45,888 bases of DNA from Bacteroidales bacterium. GTDB taxonomy: Bacteria > Bacteroidota > Bacteroidia > Bacteroidales > Muribaculaceae. The notes beneath the pieces were generated by a model, which ran no database searches, was not told the origin of the DNA, and was given only the letters and a program-made list of their open reading frames with translations. The DNA is taken from assembly GCA_900770215.1 (NCBI GenBank), contig CAAGJW010000006.1:1-45888 (forward strand), read 5' to 3'. The translations under genes were made by a program, and so were the position numbers. Of this stretch, positions 7,288 to 16,020 are shown piece by piece (position 1 is the stretch's first letter; the number at the start of each line of letters is the position of its first letter).

Positions 7288-8655
7288 ATGAACATGAAAT
7301 TGAGTTACGACAGGGCAACGGGGGAGTTCTCCAAGAAGTTGTATCTGGAGACCTACGGATGCCAGATGAATGTGGCCGACAGCGAGGTGGTGGCCTCGGT
7401 CATGAAGATGGCTGGCTACGACACTTGTGAGCGCCTCGACGAGGCCGACGCCATATTTATCAACACTTGCTCGGTGCGCGACAATGCCGAGCAGCGCATC
7501 TTTGCCCGCCTCAATCAACTCAATGCCTTGCGTCGCCAGCGTGGGCGCCGATTGCTCATAGGCATCATTGGCTGCATGGCCGAGCGCATGAAGGATGTGC
7601 TCATCACAAAATACGATGTCGACATCGTGGCCGGCCCCGATGCCTACTTGCAGCTGCCCAGTCTCACGGCCAGTGCCGAGACGGGGCACAAGGCCATCGA
7701 TACCGACCTCTCGACCACCGAGACCTATCGCGACGTGATACCCACGCGCGTGAGCGGCAGCAAGGTGAGCGGCTTTATCTCGATCATGCGCGGCTGCAAC
7801 AACTTTTGCACCTATTGCATTGTGCCCTACACCCGCGGCCGCGAGCGCAGCCGTGAGCCGCAGAGCATACTCAACGAGCTCCACGACTTGCAGGCCAAGG
7901 GCTTCAAAGAGGTGACCTTGCTGGGCCAGAATGTGAATTCCTATTGCTACCGCCCTGCCGGCGACGGCCCCGCGGTCGACTTTGCCCAGCTGCTGGCCAT
8001 TGTGGCCGAGGCGGCACCCGAGATGCGCGTGCGATTCACCACGAGCAATCCTGAGGACTTGACCGACGATATCATTGCCGCCATGGCCAGCCACGACAAC
8101 ATATGCAACCACATCCACCTGCCGGTGCAGAGCGGCAGCAACAAGATATTGAAGCTCATGAACCGCAAGTACACCCGCGAGTGGTATCTCGACCGCATCG
8201 ACAAGATACGTCAAGCCATGCCCGACTGCGGCATCTCGAGCGACATGTTCACTGGCTTCCACGATGAGACCGAAGAGGATTTCCAGCTCACGCTCAGCCT
8301 CATGCGCCAGGTGGGCTATGACTCGGCCTTCATGTTCAAGTACAGCGAGCGTCCGGGCACCTTTGCCGCCAAGCACTTGCCCGACAATGTGCCCGAGCCG
8401 GTGAAAATCGATCGCCTGAATCGCATGATTGCCTTGCAAAACGAGCTCTCGCTGTGCAGCAACCGCAACGACGTGGGCAAGACCTTCGACGTGCTGGTCG
8501 AGGGCTACAGCAAGCGCTCGCACGACGACATGTATGGCCGCACGCCGCAAAACAAGGTGGTGGTGTTCCCGGCTGGCGACACCCAGGTGGGCGACACCGT
8601 GCGCTGTGTGGTGGAGCGGGCCACGAGTGCCACGCTCATAGGGCGCCGCCTGTAG
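7288..8655 (+). CDS. miaB: tRNA-2-methylthio-N6-dimethylallyladenosine synthase
   Basis: MiaB is a radical-SAM methylthiotransferase that adds a methylthio group to i6A37 of tRNAs reading UNN codons. The N-terminal cluster ligands are Cys25 (TYGCQMN), Cys61 (NTCSVRDNAEQ) and Cys96 (IGCMAER). The radical-SAM cysteines are 170, 174 and 177 in CNNFCTYC, followed by IVPYTRGRERSR, which marks MiaB. A TRAM RNA-binding domain fills the last 65 or so residues. The length of 455 is normal. A second ATG two codons in (7294) could be the true start. A related gene, mtaB, lies about 11 kb downstream. Confidence 0.95.
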   Translation: MNMKLSYDRATGEFSKKLYLETYGCQMNVADSEVVASVMKMAGYDTCERLDEADAIFINTCSVRDNAEQRIFARLNQLNALRRQRGRRLLIGIIGCMAERMKDVLITKYDVDIVAGPDAYLQLPSLTASAETGHKAIDTDLSTTETYRDVIPTRVSGSKVSGFISIMRGCNNFCTYCIVPYTRGRERSREPQSILNELHDLQAKGFKEVTLLGQNVNSYCYRPAGDGPAVDFAQLLAIVAEAAPEMRVRFTTSNPEDLTDDIIAAMASHDNICNHIHLPVQSGSNKILKLMNRKYTREWYLDRIDKIRQAMPDCGISSDMFTGFHDETEEDFQLTLSLMRQVGYDSAFMFKYSERPGTFAAKHLPDNVPEPVKIDRLNRMIALQNELSLCSNRNDVGKTFDVLVEGYSKRSHDDMYGRTPQNKVVVFPAGDTQVGDTVRCVVERATSATLIGRRL

Positions 8656-8722
8656 CGGCAGGGCACGCGCGACAGCGGTTTTCTACAGTGTGAAAATGTG
8701 ATTTTTTCCTGTTCAGGCGCCA

Positions 8723-9103
8723 TCACCAGCCCATGATGTTGCGCCCAATCCACCATGCAACGATGGCAACAAAGGTGACCTTGATCACCCCTTGCGAGTT
8801 GAGTGCCGCGTCAAATCGCGGATAGCGCCGCCGCAAGGCGAGGCCTGCCAGCAACAGGGCAATAAAGGGCAAGGATACAACGAGCAGGGCATTGTAGTGC
8901 CATGCGGCGGCAAGGTTGCCGGTGAGCAAGGCATGCACAGCCCGCTGGCTGCCGCAGCCAGGGCACTTGTAGCCGGTGAGCACAAGAAACGGGCACTTGG
9001 GAAACCATGCCGAGTGCGAGGGGTCGAACGTGTAGTAGACTGCGGCTGCCACCACCAGTGCTGCAAGCCCCACAACGAGTTGTGTGACCTGGCGCCTGGT
9101 CAT
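8723..9103 (-). CDS. DUF2752 membrane protein
   Basis: A 126-residue integral membrane protein with CPGCGSQR at 47-54, the DUF2752 signature. Hydrophobic segments lie at about 8-24, 70-90 and 106-121. Function is unknown. The start at 9103 is the ATG of an ATGA overlap with the upstream gene, so the two are translationally coupled. A longer frame starting at 9172 overlaps that gene and is not likely. DUF2752 next to a CD225/GYF-type protein recurs in Bacteroidales to my knowledge. Whether the cysteines bind metal or form a redox pair is open. Confidence 0.88.
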   Translation of the reverse strand: MTRRQVTQLVVGLAALVVAAAVYYTFDPSHSAWFPKCPFLVLTGYKCPGCGSQRAVHALLTGNLAAAWHYNALLVVSLPFIALLLAGLALRRRYPRFDAALNSQGVIKVTFVAIVAWWIGRNIMGW

Positions 9104-9804
9104 TGCGCGAGCACTTGGGTGAGGAGCACAACGGGCGTGCTCACGATGCCCAGCACAATCGAGATGATGCACAGCCAGGCACTCCAGTCGCTGTACTTCT
9201 GCGCTGCGGCATAGTCGCCCATGCGGTACTTACTTTTCACTTGGAGGCTAAACACCAGGGCCACCACAGCGGGTATCCAGCAGCACAGCACGATGCACAC
9301 GATCGCCCACACCAAGTTGGTGGGCGGGCACTCGGGCGCTGGCGCGGCGGGCGTGTACTGCGGCTGCGGTTGCTGTGGCTCGTATTGGGGCGGAATGGCC
9401 TGGTATTGGGGTTGAACGGGCTCGATGGCGGGCTCGTGATACACGGGAGGCTGGGCCGCCGTTGGCGTGTCGGCGTGCGGCTGCTCGGCAGTGTCGTTGC
9501 CGCTGGCTTGCTCAGGCTCGGGCTCCTGCTCCTGCACTTGCTCGGGCTGTTCAGGCTCTTGCTCGGGCTGGACCTCGTCGTTGCTGGCTGCTGTTGCCAC
9601 GGTGGCGTGTGTGTCGGGCTGTGAGGGCGCCTGGGCAAGGTTGACGATGCCATTGAGCTCGTCGAGTTCGTCGATGCGCTTCCAGTCGGGCATGCCGCTG
9701 CGCCACACGTAGGTCACCGTGGGGTCGAAAGTCATCTGCTTGAGCTCGTCGATCGTGTGCGGACCGCTTTGAATGCCGTTTTGATTTATCCAGTATCGTT
9801 GCAT
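9100..9804 (-). CDS. GYF_2 domain and CD225/dispanin-like membrane protein
   Basis: This 234-residue protein has three parts. Residues 1-50 form a GYF_2 (DUF4339) domain, recognisable by the YWINQNG start, GPHTIDEL and the VWRSGMPDW end. Residues about 55-160 are a low-complexity linker rich in Pro, Glu and Gln, with repeated EPEQ-type units and then PQYxPQQPQ. Residues about 164-231 form a two-helix CD225-like membrane hairpin with VWAIVCIVLCCWIP and a polar loop between the helices. The GYF_2 module probably binds a partner on the cytoplasmic side of the membrane. The partner is unknown; the overlapping DUF2752 gene is a candidate. Confidence 0.85.
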   Translation of the reverse strand: MQRYWINQNGIQSGPHTIDELKQMTFDPTVTYVWRSGMPDWKRIDELDELNGIVNLAQAPSQPDTHATVATAASNDEVQPEQEPEQPEQVQEQEPEPEQASGNDTAEQPHADTPTAAQPPVYHEPAIEPVQPQYQAIPPQYEPQQPQPQYTPAAPAPECPPTNLVWAIVCIVLCCWIPAVVALVFSLQVKSKYRMGDYAAAQKYSDWSAWLCIISIVLGIVSTPVVLLTQVLAQ

Positions 9805-9853
9805 GGGCTGTAAAAGTTCCTCCTCGTGTTATAATTATATATGTTTCAGATAA

Positions 9854-9886
9854 CAAAGATAATGCAAAATTGTCATGCAATTGCAA
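9854..9886 (-). promoter_or_regulatory. Promoter of the GYF_2/DUF2752 pair
   Basis: On the minus strand TATCTTTG (9861-9854) is a perfect -7 box. The best -33 candidate is TTG at 9886-9884, with 22 nt between, slightly long. The start would be near 9849, about 45 nt before the ATG. The region is shared with the divergent glycosyltransferase promoter. Confidence 0.5.
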
Positions 9887-9944
9887 CCTTGCCTTGAAAA
9901 AAGAAAAAAATGGGTCTGAAATCGTGAAATTGCTTTTTTATCGT

Positions 9945-9952
9945 TATCTTTG
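9945..9952 (+). promoter_or_regulatory. -7 box of the glycosyltransferase pair
   Basis: TATCTTTG matches TAnnTTTG exactly. No TTTG is found 19-21 nt upstream, so the -33 box is weak. The start near 9958 would leave only 10 to 25 nt of leader, depending on which ATG is used. Confidence 0.5.
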
Positions 9953-9967
9953 TGTCTTATATAATCT

Positions 9968-10939
9968 ATGCTTGACGACAATATGGAAAGAAAACCGGTA
10001 TTAGCGATCATTTCACCATGCTACAACGAGGAAGAGGCCCTGCCTCGCACCAATGAGCGCCTGCTCGACCTGCTTGAGCACATGGTGCAGCGCGGCGAGG
10101 TGTCGGGCGACAGCCGCGTGGTCTATGTCGACGACGGCAGCCGCGATGGCACGTGGAAGCTCATCGCGGGCTATGCTGCCCAGAGCGACAGGGTGTGCGG
10201 CGTGAAGCTCGCAGGCAACTCGGGCCACCAGAATGCCTTGATGGCCGGCATGCAGGCTGTCGTCGACTGGGCCGATGTGCAGGTGACCATCGATGCCGAC
10301 CTGCAGGACGACATCGAGGTGATACCCGAGATGGTGAAAGACTACGTCGAGCAGGGGTGCGACATCGTGTACGGGGTGCGCCGCGAGCGCACGACCGACA
10401 CCTGGTTTAAGCGCACCACGGCACAGGGCTTCTACAAGCTCATGCACCATCTGGGGGTGAAGTCGGTCTACAATCATGCCGACTTCCGCTTGATGAGCCG
10501 CCGCGCCACCGAGCAGCTGCTCAAGTACCGGGAGCGCAACCTCTTCTTGCGCGGCATCGTGCCCCTCATAGGCTACAAGACCTCGCAAGTGTACTACGAC
10601 CGTGCCGCGCGCACGGCTGGCGAGAGCAAGTACCCGCTGAGCAAGATGCTCAACTTTGCCGTCGACGGCATCACCTCGTTCAGCATCAAGCCTGTGCGCC
10701 TGGTGCTGTGCATGGGCGGCATCTTCATGCTCATTGCCCTGGTCATGCTCATCTATGTGCTATATTCCTACTTCTCGGGCCGTGCAGTGACCGGATGGGC
10801 CTCGATGATACTCTCGATATGGTTTGTGGGCGGTTGTGTGCTCGTGGGTCTGGGAGTAGTGGGCGAGTACATAGGCAAGATTTATATCGAGGTCAAGGAC
10901 CGGCCGCGTTACAACATAGAGAAAATCATCAAGAAATAA
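9968..10939 (+). CDS. GtrB-like membrane-anchored family 2 glycosyltransferase
   Basis: The 323-residue protein has an N-terminal GT-A domain of the dolichyl-phosphate mannose / GtrB type: SPCYNEEEALP near 16-26, VDDGSRDGT near 54-62, and the nucleotide-sugar metal motif DADLQDD at 109-115. Two membrane helices follow at about 240-265 and 275-305. Such enzymes transfer a sugar from UDP- or GDP-sugar to undecaprenyl phosphate on the cytoplasmic face; a flippase and a polytopic transferase then use it. The next gene, 22 nt downstream, could be that transferase. A second in-frame ATG at 9983 is equally plausible as the start. Confidence 0.85.
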   Translation: MLDDNMERKPVLAIISPCYNEEEALPRTNERLLDLLEHMVQRGEVSGDSRVVYVDDGSRDGTWKLIAGYAAQSDRVCGVKLAGNSGHQNALMAGMQAVVDWADVQVTIDADLQDDIEVIPEMVKDYVEQGCDIVYGVRRERTTDTWFKRTTAQGFYKLMHHLGVKSVYNHADFRLMSRRATEQLLKYRERNLFLRGIVPLIGYKTSQVYYDRAARTAGESKYPLSKMLNFAVDGITSFSIKPVRLVLCMGGIFMLIALVMLIYVLYSYFSGRAVTGWASMILSIWFVGGCVLVGLGVVGEYIGKIYIEVKDRPRYNIEKIIKK

Positions 10940-10961
10940 TCGATCACACCTATCTGCCTAT

Positions 10962-12566
10962 ATGATAAAGAACTACTTTGCTTTGAGTCTCAATTCACTG
11001 AAAAAGAACTGGAAAGTATTCACTATCCTCACCTTGTTTGCCACCATTGCTGTCTTTCTTGTGTCGCCCGACAGCTACACCCACGACTTGTACCAACGCA
11101 ACAACTCGGCATGGTTTTTCATGTGCGGCAAGGCATGGATGAACGGCATGACCCCCTATGTGGATTTCAGCGATTCCAAGGGGCCGTTGCTGTGGCTCAT
11201 CTACGGCATAGGCTACTTGCTGAGCCACTACAACTATGTGGGCGTGATGTGGATCACCTGTGCGTTCTACGCGGTGACCTATCTGTTTGCCTACAAGACG
11301 GCGTTTATCTTTCTCAAAGACAAGCGCCAGTCGCTGCTGAGCGCTGTGCTCATGACGCTGTTTTTCTTCAACGCCATCTATCATCGCGAGATCAAGACCG
11401 AGGACTTTGCCCAGCCCTTCATGATGGGGGCCATCTACTACACCAGCTGTCTGCTCTATGGCGAGCCGGTGGCGCGGCACCGGTGGGTTATCGCCAAGGC
11501 CATGCTGTGGCTGGGGCTGTGCTTTGGGGCCACGTTCTTGATGAAATACAACATTGCGGCCATTTCGCTGGTCTTTGCCGTCTACTCGTGGATTGCCGTG
11601 AGGCGCGACGGCTACAACTTGTGGAAAGCCTTGGGCCTCTATGCCGCAGGTGTGGCAGTGGTGTGGGTGCCGTTTCTCGTCTATTTCCTGGCGGCGGGCA
11701 ACCTGGGAGCGTTCTGCTTTGAGTACTTTGTCAACGTGTTTCACACGGTGGGTGCGCTGGGCACGTCGGGCAACGGCGTGTTCGACGGCATTTTCAACAA
11801 GTTTATCACCAATGCCTTCCCCATCACCATGCAGTGCATAGCCACGCTCGCGCCCATGGTGGTCATCTACATGAAGCGTTACCGCAGTTTCCCATTTGTG
11901 GCCTTCCTGGTGAGTGCTGTCATCAACATGGGCAACGGCACGCTCATCTACTATTTCAACAACTCCAACGGTCTCATCATCTTCGGCGTGATTGCGCTGG
12001 TGCTGCTGGTGCGCAGCTATGATCATCACCACTGGCCGCGCTATGGTGCTGCGGTCATCAGCGTGTTTATTCTGTTTCTCATCGTCATCAACAACAACGA
12101 TCGCGGTGGCAACTATTTTACGCAAAACGGAATACGCCGCAGTATCTTCTACTACTATGCCACCATCATGGACCAGGTGCCCAATCCCACCATCATCTAC
12201 TACCGCTGTATGCCCAACCCCGAGTTTGGCGTGTGCAACAATGCCTTGCCAGGGTGCAAGTACTGGGCCTTGCAGTCGGGTGCCACCGATGCCATGAAGC
12301 AGGAGCAGGACGATGCCATCGCCAAGAAGCAGGTCGACTTCATTGCTGTGGGCTGCAACAATATCACAGCCATCAACAAGGTGACCCAGCTGGGCTATTA
12401 CCCCTATAGGCACACTGCGCCCGACAACGCCTTTGTGCTCTTCAGCAAGAGGAAGCTCAAGGCGCCGTCCTACACAATCAACGTGCCCAATCACATCGTG
12501 TTTCTCAAGAAGCATTTCACCACGCGGCTTGCCTTCAGTTGCGACACGGTGCCCACGTGGTATTGA
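10962..12566 (+). CDS. Polytopic membrane protein, probable GT-C type glycosyltransferase
   Basis: A 534-residue protein with roughly ten or more hydrophobic segments over residues 18-375 and a soluble tail. The early loop TPYVDFSDSKGPL contains acidic residues placed like the catalytic Asp of PMT/ArnT-type GT-C enzymes, which use lipid-linked sugars outside the membrane. HREIKTEDF in a later loop is also typical of such proteins. It follows a GtrB-like gene by 22 nt, so the pair probably decorates a surface glycan or lipid A. The assignment rests on topology and context; the acceptor and sugar are unknown. Confidence 0.65.
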   Translation: MIKNYFALSLNSLKKNWKVFTILTLFATIAVFLVSPDSYTHDLYQRNNSAWFFMCGKAWMNGMTPYVDFSDSKGPLLWLIYGIGYLLSHYNYVGVMWITCAFYAVTYLFAYKTAFIFLKDKRQSLLSAVLMTLFFFNAIYHREIKTEDFAQPFMMGAIYYTSCLLYGEPVARHRWVIAKAMLWLGLCFGATFLMKYNIAAISLVFAVYSWIAVRRDGYNLWKALGLYAAGVAVVWVPFLVYFLAAGNLGAFCFEYFVNVFHTVGALGTSGNGVFDGIFNKFITNAFPITMQCIATLAPMVVIYMKRYRSFPFVAFLVSAVINMGNGTLIYYFNNSNGLIIFGVIALVLLVRSYDHHHWPRYGAAVISVFILFLIVINNNDRGGNYFTQNGIRRSIFYYYATIMDQVPNPTIIYYRCMPNPEFGVCNNALPGCKYWALQSGATDAMKQEQDDAIAKKQVDFIAVGCNNITAINKVTQLGYYPYRHTAPDNAFVLFSKRKLKAPSYTINVPNHIVFLKKHFTTRLAFSCDTVPTWY

Positions 12567-12570
12567 TGGC

Positions 12571-12606
12571 TGCCGCGCCAGCGCGCGCAGCGGCAACACT
12601 GTTTTG
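12571..12606 (+). terminator. Possible terminator after the glycosyltransferase pair
   Basis: TGCCGC (12571-12576) can pair with GCGGCA (12590-12595), with a GC-rich middle, followed by a short T run at 12602-12605. The stem is short and the T run is displaced by several bases, so the call is weak. Confidence 0.3.
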
Positions 12607-12610
12607 AACT

Positions 12611-12618
12611 TAACTTTG
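12611..12618 (+). promoter_or_regulatory. -7 box of the S41 protease gene
   Basis: TAACTTTG is a perfect -7 box, with the start codon 26 nt beyond its end. No good -33 TTTG is present in the GC-rich sequence 19-21 nt upstream. Confidence 0.45.
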
Positions 12619-12643
12619 AGTCCTTACAATATATGAGAAAAAT

Positions 12644-15600
12644 ATGAAGAAAACCATCTTAACCTGTGCTTTGGCAGCAGCGGTCATGACCGCTATGGCT
12701 GCCGACAATGCACCGCTATGGCTGCGTTATGCTAAGATTTCCCCCAACGGGCAAGAGATTGCCTTCTGCTACAAGGGCGACCTCTACAAGGTGCCCGTGG
12801 GCGGTGGCGAGGCCGTGCAGCTCACCACCCAGTCGTCCTATGAGTGTAACCCCGTGTGGTCGCCCGATGGCAAACTCATCGCCTTTGCCAGCGACCGCAA
12901 GGGCAACTTCGACATCTTTGTGATGCCCGCCCAGGGAGGCTCTCCCAAGCAACTCACCTTCAACTCGGCGCAAGAAATTCCATCGGCTTTCTCGGCCGAT
13001 GGCAAGTATGTGCTCTTCGAGGCTTCGATACAAGACCCTGCTGCAAGTGCCATGTTCCCCTCATCGCGCCTGCCTGAGCTCTATAAGGTGCCCGTCGAGG
13101 GCGGGCGCTTCAGCCAGGTGCTGGGCACCCCAGCCCAGGAGCTGGCCGTCGACAAGAGCGGCAAGTTCTTCCTCTATCAGGATGCCAAGGGCTATGAAGA
13201 CCCGCTGCGCAAGCATCACACCTCGAGCATCACCCGCGACATATGGCGCTACGATGTGGGCACAGGCAAGCATGTGAACCTCACCAACCGTGCGGGCGAA
13301 GACCGCAGCCCGGTGCTCAGCCCCGACGGTAAAACCGTGTATTGCCTGAGCGAGCGCAACGGCGGCTCGTTCAATGTGTGGAAATTCCCGCTTGGCGCTC
13401 CGAGCCAGGCTACCGAGGTGACGCATTTCAGCACCAATCCTGTGCGCTTCCTCTCGATGGCCGACAATGGCACGTTGTGCTACACCTACGACGGCGAGAT
13501 CTACACGCAGCGCGACGGCGGCAATGCCTCGCGGGTTAACATCTCGCTCTTCCACGACGACGGCGACTCGATAAAGCGCATCGCCTACACCCGCGGTGCC
13601 ACCAGCGCCGCCGTGTCGCCCGACGGCAAGCAAGTGGCCTTTGTGGTGCGCGGCGAGGTGTTTGTGACCTCGGTCGAGTTCAACACCACCAAGAAGATCA
13701 CCAATACCCCCGAGGGTGAGAAAGACGTGTGCTGGGGCCCCGACAACCGCACGCTGGTCTACTCGAGCGAGCGCGGCGACCACTGGCAGCTCTACAAGGC
13801 CACCATTGCCCGCAAGGAAGACCCCAACTTCCCCAATGCCACTCTTATCAAGGAAGAGCTGCTCATTCCCAGCTCGACCGACCGCACCCAACCCGAGTTT
13901 TCGCCCGACGGCAAGAAACTGGCCTTTGTAGAGAACGGCGAGAAGCTCATGGTCATGGATGTGAACTCCAAGGCCGTGCACCAGGTCACCGACGGCTCGC
14001 AGTGGTATGGCACCGAGGGCGACCTGGGCTACAGCTGGTCGCCCGACAGCAAGTGGATAGCTCTCGAGTTTATAGGCAACGGCCGTGATCCTTACTCCGA
14101 CATTGGCATCGTGAGCGCCGAGGGCGGCCCTATCACCAATATCACCCAAAGCGCCTATATCAACCACAGCCCCAAGTGGGTGCTCGATGGCGGCGCCATC
14201 ATGTTCCAGAGCAACCGCTACGGCCTGCGCAGCCAGGCCTCGTGGGGCTCGCAAGACGATGTGCTCATGGCCTTTGTCAACGAGGAGGCCTACGACCGCT
14301 ACCGCCTCGACAAGGAGAACTACGAGCTGCTACAAGATGCCGAAAAGGCTGAGAAGGCTGCTGCCGAAAAGAAAGAAAAGGCCCAGGCCGACAAGAAAGG
14401 CAAGAAGGGCGACAAGAAGAAAGCCGACGCCAAGAAGGACGATGCAGTCAAGCCCATCGTCGTTGAGCTCGACAAGATACACGACCGTATTGTGCGCGTG
14501 ACCCCCAACTCGAGCAACCTGGCTGGCGCCGCCATCACCAAAGACGGCAACACGCTCTACTACCTCTCGAGTGTGGAGAAGGGCTACGACCTGTGGAAGA
14601 TGGACCTGCGCAAGCACAGCACCAGCCTGCTCAACAAGATGGACTCGCGCTGGGCCGACATCGTGACCGACAAGGAGGGCAAAAACTTCTACCTGCTGGG
14701 CAGCAGTGCCATGCAGAAGCTCTCGGGCGACAAGCTCACCCCTATCACCTATAGTGCCGAGGTGCGCATGAACACTGCGCGCGAGCGCGCCTACATGTTT
14801 GAACGCGTGCACCGCGAGGTGGCCAACCGCTTCTACAACAAGAACATGCACGGCTGCGACTGGGAAGGCACTGTGGCCCACTACCGCAAGTTCCTGCCCT
14901 ATATCACCAATAACTACGACTTCTCCAACCTGCTGAGCGAGACTCTGGGCGAGCTCAACTGCTCGCACTCGGGCGGCCGCTACTATCCCAGTGCCACGGG
15001 TACCGGCACTGGCAACCTGGGCCTGCTCTTTGACACCAACTACACTGGCCAGGGCCTGAAGGTGGCCGAGGTGGTGGAATACGGACCGCTCGACCGTGCC
15101 AAGTCGAAGGTGCGTCCCGGCACCGTCATCGAGCAAATCAACGGTGTAAAAATCTCTCCCGAAAACGACTATACCCAGCTGCTCGACGGCCAGATCGGCA
15201 AGAAAGTGCTCATCTCTTGCCGCAGCAATGGCAACACCTGGGACGAGGTGGTGATACCCACCAGCAACGGTGCCTTCAACCAGTTGCTCTACAAGCGCTG
15301 GGTGAAGCGTGAGGCCCGCATGGTCGACAGCCTCTCGCATGGCCGCCTGGGCTATGTGCACATCCAGTCGATGAACGACGACAGCTATCGAGAGATCTAC
15401 GACCAGGTGCTGGGCAAGTACACCCAGCGCGAGGGTATCGTGATCGACACCCGTGGCAACGGCGGCGGGCGCCTGCACGAGGACATCCAGATTCTCTTCA
15501 GCGGCGAGAAATACCTCACCCAGGTGGTGCGCGGCCGCGCAGCTTGCGACATGCCGAGCCGCCGCTGGAACAAACCCTCGATCATGCTCATATGCGAGAA

Positions 15601-15907
15601 CAACTACAGCAACGCCCACGGCACGCCATGGGTCTACAAGCACACCCGCATGGGCAAGCTCGTGGGTATGCCCGTGCCCGGCACCATGAGCAGCGTGAAC
15701 TGGGAGACGCTCCAGGACGAGAGCCTTATCTTCGGCCTGCCTGTGATAGGCTATGAGACTGCCGACGGCACTTATCTTGAAAACACCCAGCTCGAGCCCG
15801 ACATCAAGGTGGCCAACGACCCCGCAACCGTGGTCAAGGGCGACGACAGGCAGCTCAAGGCTGCCGTCGACGAGCTCCTGCGTGAGTGCGATGCCAAGAA
15901 GAAGTAA
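12644..15907 (+). CDS. Tricorn-like S41 peptidase
   Basis: This 1087-residue exported protease resembles archaeal tricorn. A signal peptide (about 1-19, ending TAMAA) is followed by a TolB/WD40-like propeller of SPDG-type repeats (about 25-330), a second propeller up to about 560, a Lys/Ala/Glu-rich insertion (562-606), and further propeller strands. A C1-type domain contains Ser774-His775 in NCSHSGG, a PDZ domain spans about 800-880, and the S41 core has IDTRGNGGG and nucleophile candidate Ser989 in NNYSNAHG. The Ser-His pair and the later Ser match tricorn's catalytic arrangement. It likely degrades peptides in the periplasm. It is apparently monocistronic. Confidence 0.88.
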   Translation: MKKTILTCALAAAVMTAMAADNAPLWLRYAKISPNGQEIAFCYKGDLYKVPVGGGEAVQLTTQSSYECNPVWSPDGKLIAFASDRKGNFDIFVMPAQGGSPKQLTFNSAQEIPSAFSADGKYVLFEASIQDPAASAMFPSSRLPELYKVPVEGGRFSQVLGTPAQELAVDKSGKFFLYQDAKGYEDPLRKHHTSSITRDIWRYDVGTGKHVNLTNRAGEDRSPVLSPDGKTVYCLSERNGGSFNVWKFPLGAPSQATEVTHFSTNPVRFLSMADNGTLCYTYDGEIYTQRDGGNASRVNISLFHDDGDSIKRIAYTRGATSAAVSPDGKQVAFVVRGEVFVTSVEFNTTKKITNTPEGEKDVCWGPDNRTLVYSSERGDHWQLYKATIARKEDPNFPNATLIKEELLIPSSTDRTQPEFSPDGKKLAFVENGEKLMVMDVNSKAVHQVTDGSQWYGTEGDLGYSWSPDSKWIALEFIGNGRDPYSDIGIVSAEGGPITNITQSAYINHSPKWVLDGGAIMFQSNRYGLRSQASWGSQDDVLMAFVNEEAYDRYRLDKENYELLQDAEKAEKAAAEKKEKAQADKKGKKGDKKKADAKKDDAVKPIVVELDKIHDRIVRVTPNSSNLAGAAITKDGNTLYYLSSVEKGYDLWKMDLRKHSTSLLNKMDSRWADIVTDKEGKNFYLLGSSAMQKLSGDKLTPITYSAEVRMNTARERAYMFERVHREVANRFYNKNMHGCDWEGTVAHYRKFLPYITNNYDFSNLLSETLGELNCSHSGGRYYPSATGTGTGNLGLLFDTNYTGQGLKVAEVVEYGPLDRAKSKVRPGTVIEQINGVKISPENDYTQLLDGQIGKKVLISCRSNGNTWDEVVIPTSNGAFNQLLYKRWVKREARMVDSLSHGRLGYVHIQSMNDDSYREIYDQVLGKYTQREGIVIDTRGNGGGRLHEDIQILFSGEKYLTQVVRGRAACDMPSRRWNKPSIMLICENNYSNAHGTPWVYKHTRMGKLVGMPVPGTMSSVNWETLQDESLIFGLPVIGYETADGTYLENTQLEPDIKVANDPATVVKGDDRQLKAAVDELLRECDAKKK

Positions 15908-15928
15908 ACTTCAACTATATACATAAAA

Positions 15929-15998
15929 AACTGCACACCCACTTCTCGGCTAGGGACCCGTGCGGCCCCTGTGCGACGGTGAGTGTGCAGTTGTTATT
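15929..15998 (+). terminator. Terminator with a large structured loop
   Basis: AACTGCACAC (15929-15938) pairs perfectly with GTGTGCAGTT (15983-15992). The 44-nt loop holds a second small hairpin (AGGG with CCCT around 15952-15970). TTATTTT follows. It separates the S41 protease gene from the SemiSWEET gene, which has no promoter of its own that I can see, so partial read-through is possible. Confidence 0.6.
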
Positions 15999-16020
15999 TT
16001 AAATAAATAAAAAGAAAGTG

